Below, piece by piece: positions 22,756 to 30,793 of a stretch of DNA of 42,811 nucleotides. Numbering within the stretch: position 1 is the stretch's first letter; every line of letters begins with the position of its first letter. The notes under the pieces were generated by a model, which saw only the letters and a program-made list of their open reading frames with translations, searched no databases and was not told the origin of the DNA. The stretch comes from a virus. Both the position numbers and the translations under genes were made by a program. The stretch is from positions 1 to 42,811 of IMG/VR virus record IMGVR_UViG_3300025310_000222; one strand, 5' to 3'.

Positions 22756-24238
22756 CCTGCCGCCGGTCATCCAGCTGCGGCCGTATCAGCAGCGCTGGAT
22801 CGACGACGGCGCGCGCTTCAAGCTGGCGGTGAAGTCCGCCCGCATCGGCTTCTCCTTCGGGACCGGCATCGAATCGCTGCTCGACTGCATCGAGCGCCCG
22901 ACCACCTGGACGGTCCTCAGCGCCTCGAAGGCACAGTCGGTCGAGTTCGTCGACCTGGCGCAGAAGAATCTGAAAGCGATCGGCGGCGTAGCCGAGCTCT
23001 ATCCCGAGGAGCCTTTCGCCGACATCGAGGGGCTGACGTCGATCACGCAGACGCGGCTGCAATTTCCAAATGGATCGCGACTGATCGCGCTGCCGGCGAA
23101 TCCGCGCACCGCCCGCGGCTATCCCGGCAACGCCATCCTGGACGAGTTCGCGCACCACCAGGATTCGCACGCGATCTTCGCCGCGGTCGCGCGCCAGGTT
23201 GCGCTCGGCCACAAGCTGCGCGTGCTGTCGACGCCGAACGGTGAGACCGGCAAGTTCTTCGAGCTGGCCAAGGACCTGGGGCTCACTCTCGGCGTAGCGC
23301 CTTCGCCCAATCCCGTGTTGAAGCAGGCATGGTCCGGGCACTGGGTCGACATCCACCTGGCCATCCAGGAGGGCTGCCCGATCTCTGTCGAAGAGATGCG
23401 CGACCTCTTCAAGGATGAAGAGATGTTCGGCCAGGAATTCCTGTGCGTCTTCGTGCAGGCCCGCGGCGCCTGGCTGCCGCTGGAGCTCATTGCCAATGCC
23501 GAGCACGACGGCGCCACCATCGACTGGCCAGCCGGCTACGAGCCCGTGGGCCCGCTGTTTGCCGGCATCGACGTAGCGCGCGACCACGACGCCACGGTGA
23601 TGTGGATCGACGAGCTCGTCGGCGACGTCGCCTGGACGCGCGCCATCATCGTCCTGCACGGCACGCCGTTCCCTGAGCAGCACGACATCCTGGCTCCGCT
23701 CGTGCGCATGACGACGCGGACCTGCATCGATTCGACCGGCATGGGCGTCGCGCTCTACGACTACCTGAACAAGAGCTGCCCGGGGACGGCGATGGGCATC
23801 AACTTCGCCGGCACGAACGACCAAGGCGTGAAGCTGAAGACTGACCTGGCGGTCCGCATCAAGAAGAACTTCGAGAGCGCGAAGTCACGGATCCCGCGGC
23901 ATCCAGCGATCCGCCAGGAACTGATGGCGATCAAGCGCGAGGCGACCGCCACGGGTGTGCGCTTCGACGCGCCGCGCATCGAGATCGAGTCGCCGGTCGC
24001 CGGCGCCAAGAAGCAGAAGGTCTACGGCCACGCCGACCGCTTCTGGGCGAAGGCGCTTGCCGATCTTGCCGCCGCGAGCGCGCCCGCGGCCGTGGCTGCC
24101 GTCGAGCAGGGCGAAGGCGTGGTGCGCCCCGAGCGCCGCGGAATGATGAGCGAGATCACGCGCATCGGCCAGACGACCCACGACGTCCTGGTCGACCAGG
24201 GCGTGGTGCACGAGCGGAGGTCGGTATGGCCCCGCTGA
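22718..24238 (+). CDS. Large terminase subunit (Mu gp28-like)
   Basis: About 506 residues from GTG 22718; an in-frame ATG at 22655 is possible and neither has a clear ribosome site. The ATPase part has a divergent Walker A (VKSARIGFSFGTG, residues 38-50) and a clear Walker B NAILDEFAHH with Asp142-Glu143. The nuclease part has GIDVARDHDATVMW and CIDSTGMGVALYDYL, acidic residues of the RNase H-like fold. It packages DNA into proheads, for Mu-type phages by headful cutting beyond the phage end. Overlaps gp27 by 38 bases and the portal by 13. Confidence 0.88.
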   Translation: MSGPSGFHPSSGSLPPVIQLRPYQQRWIDDGARFKLAVKSARIGFSFGTGIESLLDCIERPTTWTVLSASKAQSVEFVDLAQKNLKAIGGVAELYPEEPFADIEGLTSITQTRLQFPNGSRLIALPANPRTARGYPGNAILDEFAHHQDSHAIFAAVARQVALGHKLRVLSTPNGETGKFFELAKDLGLTLGVAPSPNPVLKQAWSGHWVDIHLAIQEGCPISVEEMRDLFKDEEMFGQEFLCVFVQARGAWLPLELIANAEHDGATIDWPAGYEPVGPLFAGIDVARDHDATVMWIDELVGDVAWTRAIIVLHGTPFPEQHDILAPLVRMTTRTCIDSTGMGVALYDYLNKSCPGTAMGINFAGTNDQGVKLKTDLAVRIKKNFESAKSRIPRHPAIRQELMAIKREATATGVRFDAPRIEIESPVAGAKKQKVYGHADRFWAKALADLAAASAPAAVAAVEQGEGVVRPERRGMMSEITRIGQTTHDVLVDQGVVHERRSVWPR

Positions 24239-25779
24239 CATTGCTTGGGCTGAACAAGAGCACGGAGGTCTTTGCTGAGGCCCGCGAGAACGCCGGCATG
24301 GTCGTCCTGGACCTGAGCGAAGCCCGGCGCGCCGAACAGCAGCGCCAGGCAGACAGCGGATCGTCGAAGGTCAGCGAGGCGCTGGCGCCGCAGATGTTCA
24401 TGATCGGCGGCGACGCAGAAGACGCGCGCTACAAGCGCATCACCTCGAAGAAGACGCTGCGTGATCTGAACCCGCTCATGCAGGAGCGGATGCAGCAGAT
24501 CTGCTTCTTCATCGCGACCACGATCCCGTTCGCCAAGCGTTTCATCGAGCTGGTGACCGACTACGTCGTTGGCGCCGAGGGCTTCACGCTCGTAGCCAAG
24601 GACAAGAACGTCCAGGCGGTCCTGGACCGCTTCGTGGCGGACAGTGTCAATGACCTCGAGAAGACGCTGCCCGAATGGAGCGACGAGCTCGGCAAGTTCG
24701 GCGAGCTCTGCGTGCCGGTCGCCGTCAATCCCGTCGACGGCATGGTCCGGCTCGGCTACATCGACCCCTGCGAGATCGAGGCGATCGAGTATGGCCTGCT
24801 CACCGCGGGCGACGGCCGGGAGGAGATCGCGATCCCGGTCGCAGTACGCCTGAAGCAGAAGATCGGCGAGCAGCAGGGACGCCGGCTGCGCATCGTGATG
24901 CGCGACGAGGACCCGGACTCGGACACCTTCGGGCAGCTGTCCGGCGAGTGCTTCTACTTGGCGGTGAACAAGGCGAAGAGCGCGAGCCGCGGGATCTCCG
25001 ACCTGTTCTGCATGGCCGACACGCTCGACGTTCTGGACCAGCTGGTCTTCGACGGCGCCGACCGGGCGCGCTTCATGAACTCCTTCATCTGGCAGTACAT
25101 CATCAAGGGCGCCGACGACAAGAAGCTGGAGGAGTTCCGCAAGAAGACCTTCAAGTCGCCGCCGAGGCAGGGCGGCGTGCTCACCACCAACGACCAGGTA
25201 GAGCTGAAGGCGCTGAGCCCCGACCTGAAGGCGTACGAGTTCGGCGAGATCGTCAGCAATATCAAGACCTACGGCCTGGGCGGCATCGGCTTCCCCAACC
25301 ACTGGTTCGCCGATCCGGGCGACGTCAATCGCGCTACGGCCGGCGAGATGGGCGAGCCCACGCTGAAGAAGCTCGAGGGCAGGCAGAAGGCGCTGAAGCG
25401 CTTCTACCTAAGTATGGTGCACTTCGTTATCGACAAGGCGCAGACGGCCGGCGTGCTCAAGTCCAGCGTCGACCGCACGGTCGAGATCCAGACGCCCAAG
25501 CTCAACAAGAAGGACCTCTCGAAAGGCGCGACGACGGTGCAGACCACGGCCAACTCCTTGGCCCAGGCCGAGGACCGGGGCTGGATCCGCAGCGAGACCG
25601 CGGCGAAGGCTTTTCATCAGTCGCTGCGCGAGATCGACATCGAGATCGAGGACCCGGGCAAGGAGTTCACTACGGCGCAGCGCGAGAAGCAGGACCGCGA
25701 TGCCACGGAGATCGACCGCCTGAATCCGCAGGCGAACCTGGCCGACGCCCTCGACCAGGCAGGAGGAGCTGTGCAATGA
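24226..25779 (+). CDS. Phage portal protein
   Basis: 517 residues, start ATG 24226 with GGAGG close upstream. The sequence has the length and layout of a portal: NPLMQERMQQICFFIATTIPF near residue 85, a membrane-like/stem region, an aromatic segment SFIWQYIIKGADD near 290, and DVNRATAGEMGEP near 365, a conserved part of portals in Mu-like heads. Twelve copies form the channel at the head vertex. Position after terminase and before the gp7/gpF-like gene is standard. Confidence 0.85.
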   Translation: MAPLTLLGLNKSTEVFAEARENAGMVVLDLSEARRAEQQRQADSGSSKVSEALAPQMFMIGGDAEDARYKRITSKKTLRDLNPLMQERMQQICFFIATTIPFAKRFIELVTDYVVGAEGFTLVAKDKNVQAVLDRFVADSVNDLEKTLPEWSDELGKFGELCVPVAVNPVDGMVRLGYIDPCEIEAIEYGLLTAGDGREEIAIPVAVRLKQKIGEQQGRRLRIVMRDEDPDSDTFGQLSGECFYLAVNKAKSASRGISDLFCMADTLDVLDQLVFDGADRARFMNSFIWQYIIKGADDKKLEEFRKKTFKSPPRQGGVLTTNDQVELKALSPDLKAYEFGEIVSNIKTYGLGGIGFPNHWFADPGDVNRATAGEMGEPTLKKLEGRQKALKRFYLSMVHFVIDKAQTAGVLKSSVDRTVEIQTPKLNKKDLSKGATTVQTTANSLAQAEDRGWIRSETAAKAFHQSLREIDIEIEDPGKEFTTAQREKQDRDATEIDRLNPQANLADALDQAGGAVQ

Positions 25780-26045
25780 CGGCGACGGCCAAGAGTACGC
25801 AGCTGGCCAGCCAGGTCGTGGCCTGCAAGGCGAGCCGCGAGGACGTGAAGCTGCCGGGCGACTTCGCCTTCATGCGGCTCGACGACAAGCGCGTCGTGAT
25901 GCTGGCGTGCCCGTGCTGCGGCAAGCCCTGCCTGGCCGACGGCCACACGATCGTGCGCGACGAGCCGCTGACGCTGGTACCGGTGGTCGAATGCCCGAGC
26001 GGTTGCCGCTACCGGATCCATGAGGGGAGGGTGATCCCGCAGTGA
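25776..26045 (+). CDS. Small zinc-ribbon protein between portal and gpF-like gene
   Basis: 89 residues, ATG at 25776 with AGGAGGAG 8 bases upstream. Cys pairs CPCCGKPC near residue 48 and CPSGC near residue 77 make a convincing zinc ribbon. Its place inside the head operon, with 4-base overlaps on both sides, suggests a head assembly or packaging accessory. No known family recognised. Confidence 0.75.
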   Translation: MTATAKSTQLASQVVACKASREDVKLPGDFAFMRLDDKRVVMLACPCCGKPCLADGHTIVRDEPLTLVPVVECPSGCRYRIHEGRVIPQ

Positions 26046-26890
26046 ACAACCAGCAACAGTTCGCAGCGAAGGTCCAGAACCTGATCCAGCAGTCGCGCGC
26101 CCTCACGCCGGCGACGCGCAAGGCGGTGACCGAGCTCCTGGACGAAGCGCGCAAGCGGATCATCGGCGAGCTGGCGAGCGCTGACCCCAGCCGCTTCCAG
26201 GCAGCGCAGCTTACGCAGCTGAAACAGTCGATCGAGCGGGCGATGGACACGTTCCGCCGCGGCGCGACGCGCGAGGTCAATCTCCTGCAGCTGCAGTCGG
26301 CGCGCATCGGCAGCCGGCTCGCGACCGAGCCGCTGGGAGATCTGCCGCTGGGCCAGATCGCGACCGATCGCATCCGGGTCGCGCAGGGCTACACCGCGGA
26401 CCTGATCACGTCACTGTCGCGCAAGGCAGCGGCGGACGTGAACGGCGCCATCCAGCGCGCGTTCCTGGGCGGCCGTCAGATGAAAGACATCGTCGCCGAC
26501 ATCGCCGCGGCCGTCGGCGAGGAGCGCGTCAAAGCGATCGCGACCACTGAAGTGCTCAGGGTGCAATCGATCGCGACGCAAGCAAGTTTCGAAGAGATCC
26601 GGGAACGGCATCCGGATCTCCGCAAGCAGTGGCAGCACGTCAATGCGGCGATCGTGCCGCGCGTTTCGCATGTGATCGCCGACGGCCAGGTGCGCGAGGT
26701 CCAGGAGGCGTTCACCGTCGACGGCGAGCAGCTGATGTACCCGCGCGACCCGAACGGGTCGGCGGCGAACACGATCAGCTGCCACTGCCTGATGAAGCCT
26801 TATTTCGATCCCGAAGCGCTCGCGCCGAAGCCGGCGCACCGCCGGCTGCTCGACCGCCTCGGGATCGGGGTAGATGTTGAAGCCGCGTAG
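26042..26890 (+). CDS. Head morphogenesis protein (SPP1 gp7/Mu gpF-like)
   Basis: 282 residues from the GTG at 26042. A helical N-terminus is followed by the typical C-terminal core of the phage head morphogenesis domain: ATTEVLRVQSIATQASFEEI, KQWQHVNAAIVPRVSH and the ending NTISCHCLMKPYF, which matches the H...C-x-C signature of this family. These minor head proteins sit inside the capsid near the portal. Gene order portal then gp7/gpF is universal in Mu-like heads. Confidence 0.85.
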   Translation: MNNQQQFAAKVQNLIQQSRALTPATRKAVTELLDEARKRIIGELASADPSRFQAAQLTQLKQSIERAMDTFRRGATREVNLLQLQSARIGSRLATEPLGDLPLGQIATDRIRVAQGYTADLITSLSRKAAADVNGAIQRAFLGGRQMKDIVADIAAAVGEERVKAIATTEVLRVQSIATQASFEEIRERHPDLRKQWQHVNAAIVPRVSHVIADGQVREVQEAFTVDGEQLMYPRDPNGSAANTISCHCLMKPYFDPEALAPKPAHRRLLDRLGIGVDVEAA

Positions 26891-26911
26891 CGGCAGAAAA
26901 GGAGCAACACC

Positions 26912-27319
26912 ATGAGCGACGAGAAAGTGAAGATCGACGTACCTGAGGTGCCGTCGGTCCTGCCGCCCGCGGAGCAGAAGAAGTGGGTGGAAACCTACAA
27001 GGCCGCCTTCGAGGAGGCGCAGAACGACGACCCGGGTGACGTCGTGAAGCAGCGCCAGAGCGCACTGCGCGAAGCCAACCGGCTGCTGCGCGTCGAGAAG
27101 ATCACCTCGGCCGACCAGGCCAAGGCGCTGCCGAAATGGAAGCTGGTGCAGTGCGAAGAGAAGGACGGCGTCCTGAAGGTCGTGACCATCGACGGCAAGA
27201 AGTACTCGTTCGGTGTCGGCCGCGGAGCTAAGCAGCAGGCGCCGGCGGGCCAGGGCGGCGGGCAGAACGGCGCCGGCCAGCAGGGTGGGGGGGCAAGCAC
27301 TCCTCCTCCGGCGGCCTGA
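26912..27319 (+). CDS. ChaB-like domain protein of head operon, C-terminus in doubt at a G7 run
   Basis: 135 residues, AAAAGGAG before the ATG. Residues 14-36 (VLPPAEQKKWVETYKAAFEE) match the core of ChaB-like domains. A Gly/Gln-rich tail follows. At the G7 run (27287-27293) the frame as written ends as ASTPPPAA with T-ended codons. One extra G (or -1 shift) gives GKHSSSGGLKKSAEV with nearly all third positions G/C and a stop at 27337-27339. The downstream end is therefore uncertain. ChaB-like proteins occur near capsid genes in several phages; the role is unknown. Confidence 0.65.
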   Translation: MSDEKVKIDVPEVPSVLPPAEQKKWVETYKAAFEEAQNDDPGDVVKQRQSALREANRLLRVEKITSADQAKALPKWKLVQCEEKDGVLKVVTIDGKKYSFGVGRGAKQQAPAGQGGGQNGAGQQGGGASTPPPAA

Positions 27320-27389
27320 AGAAGTCGGCGGAAGTCTAAGCGACCGCCGAACATTCGCAGGAAGGAGGTCGCGGAGAATCGCCAGAGCC

Positions 27390-27422
27390 GCGGGCGACGG
27401 AACGGCAAACACCGTCGCCCGC
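27390..27422 (+). promoter_or_regulatory. Hairpin just upstream of protease-capsid gene
   Basis: An 11-bp perfect stem (GCGGGCGACGG / CCGTCGCCCGC) with an 11-base loop ends 14 bases before the ATG at 27437; AAGGA (27427-27431) lies between. No T tract follows, so it is more likely an mRNA-stabilising 5' hairpin or processing signal than a terminator. An orphan AAGGAGGT is at 27362-27369. Confidence 0.5.
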
Positions 27423-27436
27423 GTTACAAGGACTTT

Positions 27437-29929
27437 ATGAAAAAGACCAGCAAGATGATCGCGATCCTGGACGTTGCCGGCGCCGCCGGCGAAGTGCTGT
27501 GCCTGGTGCGCGAAGAGCTGTCGCTCGACGACCGCCAGCGTCAGATCCAGGATGCATTGAAGAACGCCTTCGGCGTCGACGCGCAGGGCTGGGCGAACTA
27601 TTACCAGGTCGAGACCTACGACGACTACGTGATCGCGCGCGGGCCGGAAGCCAGGCTCTATCGCATCGAGTACGCGATGACGGAAGACGGCGCCGTCACC
27701 TTCGGCAAGAAGCAGGAGGTCGAAGAGGTCTACGTCCCGGTCCAGGAGTCGGCGCGCTTCGTCGAAGAGGCAGCCGCCGGCGACGGCTGGAGCATGCCGG
27801 TGCAGATCATCGAAGCGGGTGCCGCATTCGGCAGCCTGAACGAGGAAGCGATCTCGCATTACTACACCCCGAAGGTGGTGGGCGAGTTCGCCGCGGCCGC
27901 CGACGGCGCGCGCTTCGGCCGGCGCCATCCGGGGCCGCTGGAGAATCCGCAGGATCCGGGCCGCATCGCCGGCTACTTCACCGAAGGCAAAGTCGTCGGC
28001 AATGCCGCGCGCGCGACGCTGCACATCCTGAAGACCGAGGTCGAGATCAAGGAGCGCCTGGCCGCGGCGCGCGAAGCCGGCCGTCCTGACCTGTTCAACC
28101 TTTCGGTGCTGGCGCTGGTCGCCTTCAAGCCCGGCGTGATCGAAGGCAAGCAGGTCTTGGTCTCCGAGAAGCTGGTCCGCCTGGTCAGCATCGACCTGGT
28201 CGCCGAGGCCGGCGCCGGCGGGAAGTTCCTTTCGCCGATGCGCGTCGCTGCCGGGGCGGACCTGGCGCACGAGATCTCGCGGCTGCAGTCGGCCGCGATC
28301 AAGAGTTCTTCCGGTGACCCCGGAGAGAAAAACGGTACGGCGCACGCCGGCCGAAAAGAAGGAGCACAAATGAAAAACCGCATCAAGAAGGTGCTCGAGG
28401 CGCTGCGGAAGCATGACGCCGGCCGCGCAACCGAGCTGGACACGAAGTTCAACACCCTGCCCGAGGACAAGCACTCCGAGTTCCTCGTCGAGGTCACGGA
28501 GGCGTATGCCACCGCGATCGAAGCCGCCGAGACGGCCGCTGCCGGCACGCCGCCCGCCGCGCCCGCGCAAGCGGCCCAGCCCGCCACCGCCACGGCCGTG
28601 GCCGAGGCGCAGAACCTGCTGACGGAAGCCAAGAAGATCCAGTCGGCGAACCTCATCGACCGCAAGTTGGCCGACTCGAAGCTGCAGGCGCCGTGGCAGA
28701 AGCTGGTGCGCGAGCACCTGGCCGACCGCGTCGTGACCGAGGCCGAAGTCGACACCGAGATCACGCGTGTGCGCGAGGCCGCAGCCGCCTCCAACGGCGC
28801 CGGGCGCATCAACGCCGGCGCGCCGGTCATGGTGGGCCTCGACAGCGCCGACAAGGTGCAGCTCGCGGTCGAGGGCATGCTGGGCGTGAAGGAGTCCCTG
28901 AACAAGGGCGTGGTTCCTTTCCGCAGCATCCAGCAGGCCTACAAGTTCATCACCGGCGACACCGACCTGAGCTTCGGCCGCAACGGCCGCGGCGGCTTCA
29001 CGGCCGTGAGCGAAGCGATCGCGACGTCCGACTTTGCGAACCTGCTGTCGACGTCGATGACCAAGCGCGCGATCCAGGACTACAAGGAGCTCGGCATGGG
29101 CGGCCTGGACCGCCTGATCTCGCGGTCGAGCGTCGCCGACTACAAGACGCAGGATCGGGTGCGCGACGGCTACTTCGGCGACCTGGCGTCGGTCAACGAA
29201 GCGGCGGCCTACCAGGAGATCACCAAGCCGACCGACGAGAAGATCAGCTACGCCGTCGGGAAGTACGGCAACCTGCTGACGATCTCGGAAGAGACCATCC
29301 GCAACGATGATCTCAGCAAGATCGTGCGCTTCCCGCAGAAGGTGGCGCGTGCCGGCCGGCGGACGCTGAAGCAGTTCATCACGAACTTCTTCGTGAACAA
29401 CCCGAACTACGACGTGGACTCGGTCGCGGTGTTCCATGCCAACCACAGCAACCTCGGCTCCGACGCGCTGAACGTCGACGCGCTCATCGCGGCCGAGATC
29501 ACGCTGATGAAGCAGCAGGAGAAGGACTCGAACAAGCGCCTCGGCCTGCGGCTGAGCTGGCTGATGGTCCCGGTCGACCTGGCCGCGACGGCCTGGAAGA
29601 TCAACAACAGCGAGTTCTACCAGCCGGGCCCGGGCGTCAAGGAGCCCAACCCGTTCTACAAGCGCTTCGGCCAGAACGGCGAGGCGATCATCGTGAACGA
29701 GCTGCTGACCGACGTGAACGACTGGTACTGCGGCGCGGACCCGGCCGACATCCCGTTCCTCGAGATCGGGTTCCTGGACGGCATCGAAGAGCCGCAGATC
29801 TTCGTGGCCAATGACCCCAACGCCGGCGGACTGGCCTTCACCAACGACCAGGTGGTCTACAAGGTGAAGATGGTCTTCGGCGGAGATGTGATCGACTTCC
29901 GTCCGGTGCGGAAGCACGTCGTCGCCTAG
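27437..29929 (+). CDS. Prohead protease - major capsid protein fusion
   Basis: 830 residues. Residues 1-300 are a protease/scaffold of the Mu gpI or gp21 kind: PVQIIEAGAAFGSLN...YYTPKVV, then RFGRRHPGPLENP with His164, and FNLSVLALVAF with Ser223 as the likely His-Ser pair. Residues 312-475 are a charged, Ala-rich linker. The capsid part starts near residue 480 (KGVVPFRSIQQAYKFITGDT) and goes on through DFANLLSTSMTKRAIQDYKE and FVNNPNYDVDSVAVFHANHS, as in the Mu gpT-like major capsid family. Fusion is rarer than two genes. A strong ribosome site before Met312 could make the capsid part separately. The main capsid shell protein. Confidence 0.85.
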   Translation: MKKTSKMIAILDVAGAAGEVLCLVREELSLDDRQRQIQDALKNAFGVDAQGWANYYQVETYDDYVIARGPEARLYRIEYAMTEDGAVTFGKKQEVEEVYVPVQESARFVEEAAAGDGWSMPVQIIEAGAAFGSLNEEAISHYYTPKVVGEFAAAADGARFGRRHPGPLENPQDPGRIAGYFTEGKVVGNAARATLHILKTEVEIKERLAAAREAGRPDLFNLSVLALVAFKPGVIEGKQVLVSEKLVRLVSIDLVAEAGAGGKFLSPMRVAAGADLAHEISRLQSAAIKSSSGDPGEKNGTAHAGRKEGAQMKNRIKKVLEALRKHDAGRATELDTKFNTLPEDKHSEFLVEVTEAYATAIEAAETAAAGTPPAAPAQAAQPATATAVAEAQNLLTEAKKIQSANLIDRKLADSKLQAPWQKLVREHLADRVVTEAEVDTEITRVREAAAASNGAGRINAGAPVMVGLDSADKVQLAVEGMLGVKESLNKGVVPFRSIQQAYKFITGDTDLSFGRNGRGGFTAVSEAIATSDFANLLSTSMTKRAIQDYKELGMGGLDRLISRSSVADYKTQDRVRDGYFGDLASVNEAAAYQEITKPTDEKISYAVGKYGNLLTISEETIRNDDLSKIVRFPQKVARAGRRTLKQFITNFFVNNPNYDVDSVAVFHANHSNLGSDALNVDALIAAEITLMKQQEKDSNKRLGLRLSWLMVPVDLAATAWKINNSEFYQPGPGVKEPNPFYKRFGQNGEAIIVNELLTDVNDWYCGADPADIPFLEIGFLDGIEEPQIFVANDPNAGGLAFTNDQVVYKVKMVFGGDVIDFRPVRKHVVA
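28357..28372 (+). promoter_or_regulatory. Internal translation start for the capsid half
   Basis: AGAAGGAG (28357-28364) stands five bases before ATG 28370-28372, in frame with the fusion gene at Met312. Translation from here would give a 519-residue protein without the protease, in excess over the full-length fusion. The arrangement recalls nested scaffold genes such as lambda C/Nu3. Confidence 0.6.
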
Positions 29930-29955
29930 GGCGGAGGACCCTAGGAGACACAGAG

Positions 29956-29992
29956 GCGGGAGCTGCACTGTGCAGCAGCTCCCGCTCATTTC
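29956..29992 (+). terminator. Hairpin/terminator after capsid gene
   Basis: A perfect 11-bp stem (GCGGGAGCTGC at 29956-29966; GCAGCTCCCGC at 29975-29985) with loop ACTGTGCA is followed by TCATTTC, a weak T-rich tail. It lies 27 bases after the capsid stop. It may be a partial terminator or 3' stabiliser of the abundant capsid message. Confidence 0.65.
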
Positions 29993-30057
29993 AAAACGCG
30001 AGGAGGCGTATCGAGCGAAGCAGATTGGCGGCTGCAAACCAGCCCTGGAGAAGAGAC

Positions 30058-30513
30058 ATGAAATCTAGCATCCTGAACTTCCGGCCGTTGGTCGCCGTCG
30101 TGCTGATGGCGATGATGTGCTTTATGCCGCTCGCCGACGCGCAGAAGACCTACCGCGACGCGACCGGCGGCTTCCTGAACGAGACGACCTTCCTCGCGTC
30201 GGCCGCGCGCACCAGCTCCGGCGACTCGACCGCGGTGGTCGACCTGGGCGCGTATGCCAACGGGAACATTTTCATCGACGTGACGGCCGCGTCCGGCACC
30301 CCGTCGATGACCGTCGCGTTCCAGAGTTGCCCCGATACGACCGTCGCCAACTGCTTCGACCACACGACGAGCTCCGCCATCACCGGCACCGGCAAGACGC
30401 TGCTCAAGGTGAACAACTTCGGGCGCTACGTGCTGATCAAGTACACGATCTCGGGCGGCACCCCATCGCTGACATTCAGTGTGAAGGGTGCGTTCAAAGC
30501 AGTCGGTAACTAG
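30058..30513 (+). CDS. Small beta-rich protein with signal peptide, behind capsid
   Basis: 151 residues from the ATG at 30058 (GGAG then AAGAGAC upstream). Clear Sec-type start (MKSSILNFRPLVAVVLMAMM, then CFMPLADA), then a beta-rich domain (NIFIDVTAASGTPSMTVAFQ; FGRYVLIKYTISGGTPSLTF). The place right after the capsid is where head decoration proteins are usually encoded, but those do not carry signal peptides. It may be a decoration protein with a leader-like N-terminus or an exported protein. Function unassigned. Confidence 0.6.
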   Translation: MKSSILNFRPLVAVVLMAMMCFMPLADAQKTYRDATGGFLNETTFLASAARTSSGDSTAVVDLGAYANGNIFIDVTAASGTPSMTVAFQSCPDTTVANCFDHTTSSAITGTGKTLLKVNNFGRYVLIKYTISGGTPSLTFSVKGAFKAVGN

Positions 30514-30793
30514 TCCGGGGTTTGGCGGCGAAAAGCTGACGTACCGGTTGGACGACTAGCCGGCTCCCTCCAATGACACGAGGGAGAGAAAAGTCGATCT
30601 AGGACCGCCGGGAAACCGGAAGTCGGTGTAGTGGCAGAAGGTCGCGGCACGCGGCGACGCGTGACCGGAGGGTGCATGCCGCGGTACTTGAGTCCGCGAT
30701 GAACCGTCGGGGCCTCCGGACAAGAAAGCCACACACGGACGAGGGTTGCAGCTGACCCCGGCCGCCAACATATCGGGAAGAAAGGAGGAGAGC
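30514..30793 (+). ncRNA. Gene-free region rich in hairpins, candidate structured RNA
   Basis: 280 bases with no credible gene, unusual here where genes mostly overlap. Several perfect stems: CTCCCT/AGGGAG (30564-30569, 30581-30586); a GAAA-loop hairpin CCGG-GAAA-CCGG (30608-30619), enclosed by ACCG/CGGT (30604-30607, 30624-30627); GGTC-GCG/CGC-GT-GACC (30640-30646, 30658-30666); and CCGGAGG/CCTCCGG (30665-30671, 30713-30719), enclosing CGCGG/CCGCG (30680-30684, 30694-30698). A strong ribosome site AAAGGAGGAG then precedes the next gene. It could be an untranslated leader with structure or a small phage RNA. No known class recognised. Confidence 0.4.

Noticed and set aside
26411-30037. Minus-strand ORF of 1208 codons opposite the head genes
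   Set aside because: It is the antisense shadow of the gpF-like and protease-capsid genes; its sequence is low-complexity and has no ribosome site or domain.
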